Counted from the first letter of the stretch, positions 1 to 6,101 are shown. The stretch is 6,913 bases of DNA from SZUA-217 sp034658975 (GCA_034658975.1 JAYEGJ010000128.1:1-6913); one strand, 5' to 3'. Made by a program: numbers and translations. Notes: generated from the sequence alone by a model not told the origin.

Positions 1-744
1 GGCTACGAAGTGAGCGGTCTCCGGCCGGTCGAGGAGAATCTCCAGCACGTCAGCCGGCTCGTGCCGTCCCGTGATGCCGAGGATCGTCGTCTCGTCTGCG
101 TAGTGCCGTGAGGGGATGAAGACCGCTTCCCAAGGCTCGTAGTCGGAGAGGAACCGCTGGGCCTGGCGGGCGTAGGGCACGTTGACCACCCACCCGGTGA
201 AGGCCTTGGCCGCCTCGGTGATGTCGGTCTGGCTGTAATTGCCGGTGCCCATCGTGTGCAGTTCCATCACCTCGCGGGCGTAGTTCTCGTTGACCTGTTC
301 GGTGTGGTTTCGGGCTCCATCGAGATAGAAGAGCATCGCCGGATCGATGGCGATGGCGTGGAGGAGGTCGCGGAACGATCCGGTGGCGTGCTCGCGGATG
401 GTCCCGTGCTGTCGCCACAAGAGGTAGGGGATGCGGACCTTCTGGATGGCCGTGGCGAAATGATCGTGCCAGAACCAGGTCAACCGCTCCTCGATGAGCC
501 GGGGTGAGGCGACCATCGACGACAGCCAGGACTGGACGGGTCCGGCGAGGGTGGCGATGTCGGTTGCCGCTTCCCGGTCGAGGGGAGGCTCCATTTGGAG
601 CAGGTCCGGGGCGGGATGGTCCAGCTCGAGGGCCCTGGCAATGGCCTCGCCGACCGAGGGTGTCGACTCGATCAGGTCGGGGTAGGCCCCGATGCCCAGC
701 CTGCGGTAGACGTGGGCTATGCGCTCCTTGGTCGAGTAGTGCAT
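1..744 (-). CDS. DUF1800 family protein, N-terminal 248 residues (3' end outside window)
   Basis: Partial gene reading leftwards off the window edge; all 248 codons are open. The translation matches the DUF1800 family (PF08811). The N-terminus has an 'RRLGIGAYPD' start-of-domain segment (residues 14-23). It is followed by WFWHDHFA (90-97), MLFYLDG (137-143), an Asn-Glu-Asn-Tyr-Ala-Arg-Glu motif with ELHTMG (152-166), and a YSQTDITEAAKAFTGW block (170-185). The function of the family is not established; members are often 400-550 aa and are commonly paired with a DUF1501 gene, which would lie to the left if present. No signal peptide or membrane segment is visible in the part seen. The ATG at 744-742 is the only reasonable start: an in-frame TAA lies nine codons upstream and no good Shine-Dalgarno is seen. 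It follows glpX on the same strand after 95 bp, so it may have its own promoter. The family call is secure; the role is unknown. Confidence 0.88.
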   Translation of the reverse strand, partial: MHYSTKERIAHVYRRLGIGAYPDLIESTPSVGEAIARALELDHPAPDLLQMEPPLDREAATDIATLAGPVQSWLSSMVASPRLIEERLTWFWHDHFATAIQKVRIPYLLWRQHGTIREHATGSFRDLLHAIAIDPAMLFYLDGARNHTEQVNENYAREVMELHTMGTGNYSQTDITEAAKAFTGWVVNVPYARQAQRFLSDYEPWEAVFIPSRHYADETTILGITGRHEPADVLEILLDRPETAHFVA

Positions 745-785
745 GGCCCACAGGCTGCCCCAAAGTTGTTAGGGGACCGTTAGAG

Positions 786-833
786 ACTCTTGAGAGAGTT
801 AGTCCCATATACGGGACGTACGACCTCAGGTCG
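786..833 (-). other. Cluster of three adjacent stem-loops between glpX and the DUF1800 gene
   Basis: Three short perfect inverted repeats sit head to tail. At 821-833 CGACC and GGTCG enclose a 3-nt loop. At 802-817 GTCCC and GGGAC enclose a near-palindromic 6-nt TATA-containing core. At 786-799 ACTCT and AGAGT enclose a 4-nt loop. The gaps between them are only 3 and 2 nt. The group starts 6 bp after the glpX stop. There is no run of T after any of the hairpins, so it is not a classic intrinsic terminator. It could protect the 3' end of the thiolase-glpX mRNA, act as a U-tract-less terminator, or (the 802-817 palindrome) be a protein-binding site upstream of the DUF1800 gene. The repeats are seen directly; the role is inferred. 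Confidence 0.4.
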
Positions 834-839
834 CGTCTG

Positions 840-1832
840 TCAGTCGATGGTGAGGCTGGAGATGGCGCGGAGGCGGGCGAGGTCGTGGCGGGCCTCCATG
901 TACCGGATCGAGCCGGTCTTGGACCTCATGATCACCGAGTGGGTGATGGCCTGGTCCTCGCCGCGGAAGTTGACCGCATCGAGGAACTCACCGCCCGTCA
1001 CACCCGTGGCGGCGAAGAAAACGTTGTCCGAAGCCACCAGGTCACTCGTGACGATCACCTGATCGAGGTCGAGGCCCTCCTCCTCCGCTGCCTCTCGCTC
1101 CGCGTCGTCTCGTGGCCACAGTCGGCACTGGATCTCGCCCCCGACACACTTCAATGCCGCAGCGGCGATGACCGCCTCGGGGGAGCCGCCGATGCCCATG
1201 AGAATGTCGGCCGCATGGTCTTTCTGGGCGGTGGCAATCGCTGCCGCCACATCACCGTCACGAAAGACCGAGATGCGGGCCCCGGCCTCCCGAGCGGCGT
1301 CGATGTAGTGCTGGTTGCGCGGCCGGTCGAGGATCAGACATCGGAGGTCGCCCATTTCCTTCCCATTGGCCTTTGCCACTTGAGTGAGGTTGTGCTTGAT
1401 CGGGGCATCGAGATCGATGGTTCCCGCCGACTCCGGCCCAACGGCGATCTTGTCCATGTAGACCAGGGACCCTGGTGCGTACATCGAGCCTCTTCCCTCG
1501 GCGAGAGCAATGACGGCTATGGCCCCGGGGAGTCCCGCCGCCGTCAGTGTCGTGCCGTCGACGGGGTCGACTGCGACGTCGACCACCATGCCTGAGCCGG
1601 TGCCTACTTTCTCGCCGTTGAAGAGCATCGGTGCCTCGTCCTTCTCGCCCTCTCCGATGATGACTTCGCCGTCGATATTGATTGTGGAGAGGTGCAGACG
1701 CATTCCGTCGACTGCTGCCTGGTCGGCGGCCTCCTTGTCGCCCTTGCCGAGCCAACGGGCGGCACCCAGGGCTGCCGTCTCGGTGACTCGAACCAGGTCG
1801 AGCCCGAGATTGCGTTCGATGGGTTCGGCCAT
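840..1832 (-). CDS. glpX: Class II fructose-1,6-bisphosphatase GlpX
   Basis: 330-aa cytoplasmic enzyme that hydrolyses fructose 1,6-bisphosphate to fructose 6-phosphate, the committed phosphatase step of gluconeogenesis; in actinobacteria GlpX is often the main or only FBPase. The class II signature is complete. GKGDK carries Asp32, IGEGEKDEAPML (59-70) carries Glu61, the metal-binding DPVDGT motif of the Li-sensitive phosphatase superfamily is at 89-94, YMDKIAVGP is at 125-133, and GIGGSPEA (213-220) carries Glu219. Length is normal for the family (E. coli GlpX 336 aa). The start is the ATG at 1832-1830, giving MAEPIERNLGLDL; an in-frame ATG 70 codons upstream only adds a low-complexity Arg-rich stretch read out of the thiolase gene. 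The ATG shares its A with the thiolase stop (TGATG), so glpX is probably translated by coupling and transcribed with the thiolase. No separate promoter is evident. Some homologues also take sedoheptulose 1,7-bisphosphate; this cannot be judged here. Confidence 0.96.
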   Translation of the reverse strand: MAEPIERNLGLDLVRVTETAALGAARWLGKGDKEAADQAAVDGMRLHLSTINIDGEVIIGEGEKDEAPMLFNGEKVGTGSGMVVDVAVDPVDGTTLTAAGLPGAIAVIALAEGRGSMYAPGSLVYMDKIAVGPESAGTIDLDAPIKHNLTQVAKANGKEMGDLRCLILDRPRNQHYIDAAREAGARISVFRDGDVAAAIATAQKDHAADILMGIGGSPEAVIAAAALKCVGGEIQCRLWPRDDAEREAAEEEGLDLDQVIVTSDLVASDNVFFAATGVTGGEFLDAVNFRGEDQAITHSVIMRSKTGSIRYMEARHDLARLRAISSLTID

Positions 1833-3016
1833 CAGCCGCCGACCCTGACGATGATCGCGTCGCCTTGGCCACCGCCACCGCAGAGGGTGGCCGCTCCGAG
1901 GCCTCCGCCCCGGTGCATCAATGCGTTGATGAGGGTGACGACGATCCGGGCGCCGGTGGCGCCGAGCGGATGGCCGAGAGCGACCGCTCCGCCGTTGACA
2001 TTCACCTTCGACTCGGGAATCTCCAGCATCTGTGTCGACCACATGGAGACCGCTGCGAAGGCTTCATTGATTTCTACAAGGTCGAGATCGGAGGGATCGA
2101 GGCCGGCCTTCTTCAAGGCGATGAGTAGCGCCTCGGCCGGACGCTCGTGGAGGGTGGCATCCACCCCGCCTACCTGGCCGTAGGCAAGGATCTCGGCCAA
2201 TACTGGAGCTCCCGACGCCTCTGCGGCATCGCGGTCGGCCACCACAACCGCGGCAGCCCCGTCGGAAATCTGTGAGGCATTGCCTGCGGTGATGGTGCCC
2301 GTGGAGACGAAAGCGGGTCGTAGCTTGCCGAGTGACTCGGTCGTCGAGCCCTCCCTGATTCCCTCGTCGGCCTCGATGACGACAGGGTCACCTTTTCGCT
2401 GCGGAACCGAAACCGCTGTTATCTCGGTGGCGAACTGCCCGTTCGCTGTTGCCTGAGCCGCCCGCTCATGACTCCGAGCAGACCATTCGTCCTGCTCGGC
2501 TCGGCTGATGCCGAGGCGCTCGTTCTTGTGGTCCGACGACTCGCCCATGGTGCACTGGTCGAAAGCGCAGAAGAGCCCGTCGTGCTGCATCACATCCACC
2601 ATCCGGGCATCGCCAATCCGGGCTCCCCAGCGCAGCTCCCGAACGGCATGCGGCGCATTGCTCATGCTCTCCATGCCACCCGTCATCACGAATTTCGACT
2701 CTCCAAGCCTGATGGCTCGGTCGGCAAGCCCGATTGCGGACATACCGGAGAGGCACACCTTGTTGATGGTCACCGACGGCACTTCCATCGGAAGACCGCC
2801 CTTGACGGCGGCCTGTCGGGCTGTGATCTGACCCTCGCCGGCCTGAAGCACATGGCCGAAGAGGATCTCATCGACCGAACCGGGGTCGAGGTTGGCTCTT
2901 TCTGACGCTGCTGCAATTGCTGATCCGCCCAGCTCCACGGCGCGCAACGGCTGGAGTCCGCCGTTGTATCGGCCGATCGGAGTGCGGGCGATCCCTGTGA
3001 TAACTGAGTTCTTCAC
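1832..3016 (-). CDS. Thiolase (acetyl-CoA acetyltransferase / 3-ketoacyl-CoA thiolase)
   Basis: 394-aa thiolase, which condenses two acetyl-CoA to acetoacetyl-CoA or, in the other direction, cleaves 3-ketoacyl-CoA. All catalytic elements are present at canonical positions: nucleophile Cys88 in NKVCLSGMSA, NEAFA at 317-321, His349 in GHPLGATGAR, and Cys379 in the C-terminal CGGGGQG. Length matches the biosynthetic/degradative thiolase family (about 390 aa). The GTG at 3016-3014 is preferred as start because AAGGAGG lies 4 nt upstream and the protein then begins VKNSVITGIARTPIG as in relatives; a longer in-frame ATG at 3061 would put the Shine-Dalgarno inside the gene. The usual MGxTAEN segment is replaced by MGESSDHKN (around residues 157-165), a variation in the loop domain that may reflect substrate preference. 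It is first in a two-gene unit with glpX and divergent from methylmalonyl-CoA epimerase, suggesting a role in acyl-CoA catabolism. Exact substrate unknown. Confidence 0.94.
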   Translation of the reverse strand: MKNSVITGIARTPIGRYNGGLQPLRAVELGGSAIAAASERANLDPGSVDEILFGHVLQAGEGQITARQAAVKGGLPMEVPSVTINKVCLSGMSAIGLADRAIRLGESKFVMTGGMESMSNAPHAVRELRWGARIGDARMVDVMQHDGLFCAFDQCTMGESSDHKNERLGISRAEQDEWSARSHERAAQATANGQFATEITAVSVPQRKGDPVVIEADEGIREGSTTESLGKLRPAFVSTGTITAGNASQISDGAAAVVVADRDAAEASGAPVLAEILAYGQVGGVDATLHERPAEALLIALKKAGLDPSDLDLVEINEAFAAVSMWSTQMLEIPESKVNVNGGAVALGHPLGATGARIVVTLINALMHRGGGLGAATLCGGGGQGDAIIVRVGG

Positions 3017-3020
3017 GAAA

Positions 3021-3027
3021 CCTCCTT
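3021..3027 (-). promoter_or_regulatory. Strong Shine-Dalgarno for the thiolase GTG start
   Basis: AAGGAGG on the minus strand lies 4 nt before the GTG at 3016-3014. It is the clearest ribosome binding site in the window and decides the thiolase start against the upstream in-frame ATG at 3061. Confidence 0.8.
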
Positions 3028-3043
3028 GTGCGGATGCTACCGG

Positions 3044-3073
3044 CAGATAGATGACAGCCATCTATCGGATCAA
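3044..3073 (-). promoter_or_regulatory. Possible thiolase-glpX promoter (weak)
   Basis: On the minus strand TTGATC (3073-3068) is followed after 18 bp by TATCTG (3049-3044). This gives 4/6 and 3/6 matches to sigma-A boxes and would place transcription start about 20 nt upstream of the thiolase GTG, leaving room for its Shine-Dalgarno. Another -10-like TAGCAT at 3039-3034 has no matching -35. The match is weak and the gene may use another element. The inverted repeat at 3046-3066 would cover this promoter too. Confidence 0.3.
3046..3066. promoter_or_regulatory. Perfect 8+8 inverted repeat in a divergent promoter region (candidate operator)
   Basis: GATAGATG (3046-3053) and CATCTATC (3059-3066) are exact reverse complements separated by 5 nt. 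They lie in the 67-bp gap between the divergent thiolase and epimerase genes. The site covers the likely -35 box of the epimerase promoter and much of its spacer, a classic position for a repressor such as a TetR- or GntR-type regulator of acyl-CoA metabolism. No regulator gene is in the window and I do not recognise the half-site. A short hairpin in the RNA is the alternative, but the site lies upstream of the probable transcription start. Confidence 0.55.
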
Positions 3074-3079
3074 TACGAT
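3051..3079 (+). promoter_or_regulatory. Sigma-A-type promoter for the methylmalonyl-CoA epimerase gene
   Basis: ATGACA (3051-3056, 5/6 to TTGACA), an exact 17-bp spacer, and TACGAT (3074-3079, a TAnnnT -10 box). Transcription would begin near 3085-3087, at or next to the ATG at 3084 and the GTG at 3087. The transcript would therefore be leaderless, which agrees with the absence of any Shine-Dalgarno there. The inverted repeat 3046-3066 overlaps the -35 box. Confidence 0.55.
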
Positions 3080-3083
3080 TCGG

Positions 3084-3497
3084 ATGGTGAAGCTGCTCAA
3101 TCTCGATCACGTCGCCATCGCCGTCAACGACCTGGACTCGGCGATCAACGGGTATCGCCGCAAGTACAACGTCGAGCCTCTATACCGCGAGGTCGTCGAG
3201 TCCCAAGGTGTCGAGGAGGCGATGATCCCAGTAGGCGGATCCTTCATCCAGCTTCTCGAGCCGTTGAATCCTGAAACCCCGGTAGGCCGTTTCTTGTCAA
3301 AGAACGGTGAGGGTCTTCATCACATCGCATACGCCGTCTCCTCGATCGAGTCTGCTCTCGAACATCTCAAGGAGGAAGGTGCCCGGCTCATCGACACCGA
3401 GCCGCGCATCGGCGGACGTGGAGCGAGGATCGCCTTTGTGCATCCCGGGGACCTCACCGGCACGCTCATCGAACTGGTCGAGTTGAACAATGGTTGA
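3084..3497 (+). CDS. mce: Methylmalonyl-CoA epimerase
   Basis: 137-aa protein of the vicinal-oxygen-chelate (glyoxalase/bleomycin resistance) fold. It interconverts (2S)- and (2R)-methylmalonyl-CoA, between propionyl-CoA carboxylase and methylmalonyl-CoA mutase, on the route from odd-chain fatty acids, branched amino acids or cholesterol-type substrates to succinyl-CoA. Metal ligands expected for the family are visible: His9 in LDHVAIAV, Gln56 in FIQLLEP, His80 in GLHHIAYAV, and Glu130 in LIELVE. The hallmark segment GARLIDTEPRIGGRGARIAFVHP is intact. Start: ATG 3084 (MVKLLNLDHV) fits the family N-terminus; GTG 3087 is an equally good leaderless start; the in-frame ATG at 3051 adds 11 residues but lies inside the -35 box and operator. 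It overlaps the next gene by 8 bp, so the two are translated together. No carboxylase or mutase gene is in view. Confidence 0.93.
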   Translation: MVKLLNLDHVAIAVNDLDSAINGYRRKYNVEPLYREVVESQGVEEAMIPVGGSFIQLLEPLNPETPVGRFLSKNGEGLHHIAYAVSSIESALEHLKEEGARLIDTEPRIGGRGARIAFVHPGDLTGTLIELVELNNG

Positions 3498-3696
3498 GGG
3501 CATCGAGATCAGGGGTGGCGCCGGCGAGTTCGAAGCCGCTGTGATTGCTGTCGTCCTCGATCAGTTGGCGAGGGATGAGAAAGCGGCCCGGCAGGGCCGG
3601 ATCGAAAGGAAGCCAGGCCTCTCGGCGTGGGTTCGTGCTCTCTACCCCGAGGAGCCCGACACTCCTCGAGAGATCGTTTCACCGGACGAGCGCTAG
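3490..3696 (+). CDS. Small acyl-CoA carboxylase epsilon subunit-like protein
   Basis: 68-aa protein starting inside the end of the epimerase gene (8-bp overlap, +1 frame). It shows a short beta segment (IEIRGGAGEF, residues 5-14), a helix of alternating hydrophobic and charged residues (EAAVIAVVLDQLARDEKAARQ, about 15-35) and a C-terminal LSAWVRALYP (44-53). This order, 'RxG-x-EExAAlxAvl ... W', resembles the acyl-CoA carboxylase epsilon family (PF13822) and related small subunits. Those stabilise or activate the AccA/AccD-type carboxylases that make methylmalonyl-CoA or malonyl-CoA. The place right behind the epimerase fits a propionyl-CoA pathway role, but no alpha or beta subunit is adjacent. 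The coding evidence is the overlap, lack of room for anything else, and a family-like pattern; the Shine-Dalgarno is weak. The stop codon TAG at 3694-3696 overlaps the murJ stop on the other strand. It could instead be an unrelated small protein. Confidence 0.6.
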   Translation: MVEGIEIRGGAGEFEAAVIAVVLDQLARDEKAARQGRIERKPGLSAWVRALYPEEPDTPREIVSPDER

Positions 3697-5225
3697 CGAC
3701 GGCGGGTGATCTCCTTCAACTCCGGAGCTCGGAGGAGATAGGAGATACTCACGAAGACGGCGAGAGATGTCAGCCCGCCGACGGCCCCTGCACCGAGCCC
3801 GGACCACAACGTGAGATTTTCGGCCTCCCCGAACACGGCATTGACGAGCGGCAGGGCAACCCCGACTGCGGCGGCGGCAGCGACGAGGCCGCGACCCAGA
3901 GACGGGAGAAGACGTTGCACGGCGGTCCATCCCGAGTCACGGCCCCAGGCAATCAACAACCCCACCGCATACCCGGTAATCACCAGTGTCGAGGCGAGGG
4001 CGAAACCCTCCACTCCGAGAGAGTCGTAGCCCCACAACCAGGCGGGGATGGCAACGAGCGTGAAGAACGTCCCGATCAGCACGGGAGTCCACATCTTTCG
4101 CTTGGCGTAGAAGTGGCGCGCCAGGATCGCCTGAATCCCCCAAGCCGGAATGGAGAAGGCATAGATGGTGAGGAGCTTCGCCACTGTCGATGAGTCATCC
4201 GACGAGAAGGCTCCATACTGAAAGAGCACCCTCACCAGCGGGTTGGCCAGCACGATCAAGGTAGCGGTCGCTGCCGTCGCGATGAAGAGAGTGTTCCTCG
4301 CGGCACGCCCGGTGGTTTCGATGAGCTTCTCGTTCTCGCCACGAGCGGCCAGCCCGGCGAGGAACGGGAAGGCGGCAACACCGGCCGCCTGAGCGATCAC
4401 TCCTACCGGCACCATGTTGAGCTGACGTGCAAACGACAGGGCAGACGTGGCGCCCTCCTCCACCTGTCCGAAGAAGCGCACGAATTGCTCGTCGAGCACG
4501 GCGATCGACTGGCCGAGCATCAAGGGCAGGGCGAGGATCAGGTACTCGCCGACGGCGGACTCCCCACGGGTGTTCGTCAGCCACGTGCCGGTTTGGCGGG
4601 CCCCGAACCACTGAATGCCGAAGTTGCCGACAGCGGACCCGATGAGCGCTCCCCAGAGGAAAGACTCCGGCGAGGCTTCGGAGACTGCCGCGCCAATGAG
4701 GCCACCGCCGATGATCCCGATGTTGTAGACGAGGGGGGCGAGTGCGGGGTAGATGAACCGCTTGTGGCTGTACTGGACGGCCATGAGGATCGCCCCGACC
4801 ACGAAGAAGACCTGAGCCGGGAGGACGAGCCGTGTCATCGAGACCAGCCGGGCATGATCGCTCGCCTCGGGGAAGACCAGACCGACGAGAGGGTCGGCGA
4901 ACAACCACATCAGCGCGGTGAGACCGAGGATGGCCAGTGCAACGAACCGGAACACCGACGTGAAGGCCCGGCTCGCGGCCTCGTTGTCATCGTTGGAGAG
5001 ATGCCTGCTCAAGATGGGTATGAGCGTGATCGTCAGATAAGCCCCGGCGAGCAGGTAGTTGAGGAAGTCGGGGATCGTGAAGGCCTGTCGGTAGAGGTCA
5101 CCTTCGGTATTGACGCCGATCAGCCCGGCCAGGAGAGCCTCCCGACCGAGACCGAGGAGGCGTGAGAGGAGGACGCTCCCGGAGACGACCGCCGCCGCGG
5201 CACCCATTCGGAGCGGTCGGCTCAT
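3693..5225 (-). CDS. murJ: MurJ/MviN family lipid II flippase (MOP superfamily)
   Basis: 510-aa integral membrane protein with about 14 hydrophobic helices along its whole length. MurJ moves the peptidoglycan precursor lipid II across the cytoplasmic membrane. Family features: SRLLGLGREALLAG in TM1 (about 20-33), with both arginines matching the essential Arg18 and Arg24 of E. coli MurJ; an Asp in EGDLYRQAF matching Asp39; a TM7-8 region with ALSFARQLNMVPVGVIAQA including the conserved Arg; and the RHFYAKRKMWTPV motif late in the protein. Odd point: TM2 reads PDFLNYLLAGAYLTITLIP, where E. coli has Arg52 and the EG pair; here these are Asn and Gly-Ala. The start ATG at 5225-5223 overlaps the PHP gene stop as ATGA, so translation is coupled. 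The 3' end shares CTAG with the convergent small gene. A different MOP-type polysaccharide or lipid exporter remains possible given the TM2 change. Confidence 0.88.
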   Translation of the reverse strand: MSRPLRMGAAAAVVSGSVLLSRLLGLGREALLAGLIGVNTEGDLYRQAFTIPDFLNYLLAGAYLTITLIPILSRHLSNDDNEAASRAFTSVFRFVALAILGLTALMWLFADPLVGLVFPEASDHARLVSMTRLVLPAQVFFVVGAILMAVQYSHKRFIYPALAPLVYNIGIIGGGLIGAAVSEASPESFLWGALIGSAVGNFGIQWFGARQTGTWLTNTRGESAVGEYLILALPLMLGQSIAVLDEQFVRFFGQVEEGATSALSFARQLNMVPVGVIAQAAGVAAFPFLAGLAARGENEKLIETTGRAARNTLFIATAATATLIVLANPLVRVLFQYGAFSSDDSSTVAKLLTIYAFSIPAWGIQAILARHFYAKRKMWTPVLIGTFFTLVAIPAWLWGYDSLGVEGFALASTLVITGYAVGLLIAWGRDSGWTAVQRLLPSLGRGLVAAAAAVGVALPLVNAVFGEAENLTLWSGLGAGAVGGLTSLAVFVSISYLLRAPELKEITRRR

Positions 5226-6070
5226 GTGTGTGCGTGGGCTCGCAGTTCTTCGAGTGTGGACTCTCGGACGACCAGATCTCCGTAGCCAATGCCCAATTCG
5301 AGTCCCGGCTTGTAGGTGCCGTGGAAGTCGCTGCCGCCGGACGGCACCAGGCCGAACCTGCGGGCCAGATCCGCGTATCCCTCCCTCTCATGGCGCCGGT
5401 AGGTGGCATAGATGGCTTCGAGACCCACCAATCCGGCCGACCGCAACCGATTGAGAAGAGCCGCCATCTCGTGTGAACGGTGGACGCCGAGAGTGTGGGG
5501 ATGGGCCAGGACGGGCACGGCCCCTGATTGTCGCGCCAGTCGGATCGCTTCCTCAGGATTGAGCTTCGGTCGATTCACGTAGGCGGGCTGGTCATTGGCG
5601 AGCCAGTCGTCGAAAGCAGTTCGAATGTCAGGCACATATCCCTTGTCGACCATCACGGCAGCGATATGGGGGCGACCCACCGAACCGCCACCTGCCTCCA
5701 CAGCGACCTCGTCCATGGTGAGTGCCATTCCGTGGTCGTTGAGGATCTCGACGATTCGGGTGTTGCGGTCACCCCTGCCGTGCTGGAGGGCCAAGAGTTT
5801 GTCCTGAAGGGGCCCGGGTCCCGGCTCCAGCCAGAGAACAACCAGATGCATCCCGCCCCTGTCGTATGCAAGAGAGAGTTCGGTGCCGGAAATGAGCTCG
5901 AGGTCGACGGTGTCGGCGGCTTCTGCTGCTTCTGCGACTCCCTCCAGAGTGTCGTGGTCGGTCAAGGCGAGGGCGGTGAGCCCGCGTTCCACCGCCATCC
6001 CAACCAGCCTGGCAGGATCAACCGAGCCGTCTGAAGCGGTCGAATGTGTGTGCAGATCTACAGCCATCAT
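5222..6070 (-). CDS. PHP-domain metal-dependent phosphoesterase (YciV/RNase AM-like)
   Basis: 282-aa soluble enzyme of the PHP (polymerase and histidinol phosphatase) family. A full set of metal ligands is present: DLHTHSTASDG gives His7, His9 and Asp14; LTDHDT gives His39; SGTELS gives Glu64; GMHLV gives His75; GRPH His135; LAHPHT gives His190 and His192; GSDFHG gives Asp248 and His250. An inserted helical segment (about 85-170) lies between the two halves, as in the YciV/TrpH subgroup. Characterised members are E. coli RNase AM (5'-3' exoribonuclease acting on rRNA 5' ends) and a Chromobacterium 3',5'-bisphosphonucleotide phosphatase; either activity is possible here. Start: tandem ATGs at 6070 and 6067 are both possible; a TTG at 6073 gives one more residue. 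No clear Shine-Dalgarno is present, but a small hairpin abuts the start. The end overlaps murJ by ATGA; the cyclophilin gene ends 31 bp upstream, so the three genes probably form one transcript. Confidence 0.9.
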   Translation of the reverse strand: MMAVDLHTHSTASDGSVDPARLVGMAVERGLTALALTDHDTLEGVAEAAEAADTVDLELISGTELSLAYDRGGMHLVVLWLEPGPGPLQDKLLALQHGRGDRNTRIVEILNDHGMALTMDEVAVEAGGGSVGRPHIAAVMVDKGYVPDIRTAFDDWLANDQPAYVNRPKLNPEEAIRLARQSGAVPVLAHPHTLGVHRSHEMAALLNRLRSAGLVGLEAIYATYRRHEREGYADLARRFGLVPSGGSDFHGTYKPGLELGIGYGDLVVRESTLEELRAHAHT

Positions 6071-6086
6071 CAATCATTTCTGATTG
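6071..6086 (-). other. Small hairpin with GAAA tetraloop directly before the PHP gene start
   Basis: On the minus strand CAATCA, GAAA, TGATTG form a perfect 6-bp stem capped by a GNRA-type GAAA tetraloop, ending exactly before the ATG at 6070. The stem is AT-rich and so only modestly stable. It lies in the 31-bp gap after the cyclophilin stop. It might influence initiation of the PHP gene or be an RNA processing site; chance occurrence is also possible. Confidence 0.3.
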
Positions 6087-6101
6087 TGGCGGCTGGGTCC
6101 G

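Noticed and set aside
758..775. CCCC/GGGG inverted repeat near the DUF1800 start
   Set aside because: Only 4 bp of stem with a 10-nt loop; common by chance in GC-rich DNA.
50..808. 252-aa minus-strand open frame over the DUF1800 gene
   Set aside because: Pro/Arg/His-rich composition typical of an out-of-frame reading of GC-rich coding DNA; the overlapping frame gives a clear DUF1800 protein.
504..1595. 363-aa plus-strand open frame
   Set aside because: It runs antisense through the DUF1800 start, the hairpin gap and glpX, has no family pattern, and is a high-GC shadow.
1833..2042. N-terminal extension of glpX by 70 codons
   Set aside because: It reads antisense-style Arg/Pro-rich filler through the thiolase gene in another frame; the family N-terminus begins at the ATG in the TGATG overlap.
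3017..3061. Longer thiolase start at the ATG 15 codons upstream
   Set aside because: It would place the strong AAGGAGG inside the coding region and overlaps the palindrome; relatives start at the equivalent of the GTG.
3051..3083. Longer epimerase start at ATG 3051
   Set aside because: That ATG is part of the probable -35 box and the inverted repeat, has no Shine-Dalgarno, and adds residues not typical of the family.
4485..5165. 226-aa plus-strand open frame opposite murJ
   Set aside because: Asp/Glu/Arg-rich mirror of a hydrophobic membrane protein; no start signal and no recognisable domain.
5528..6034. 168-aa plus-strand open frame opposite the PHP gene
   Set aside because: Antisense shadow; the minus frame holds all PHP metal-binding motifs.
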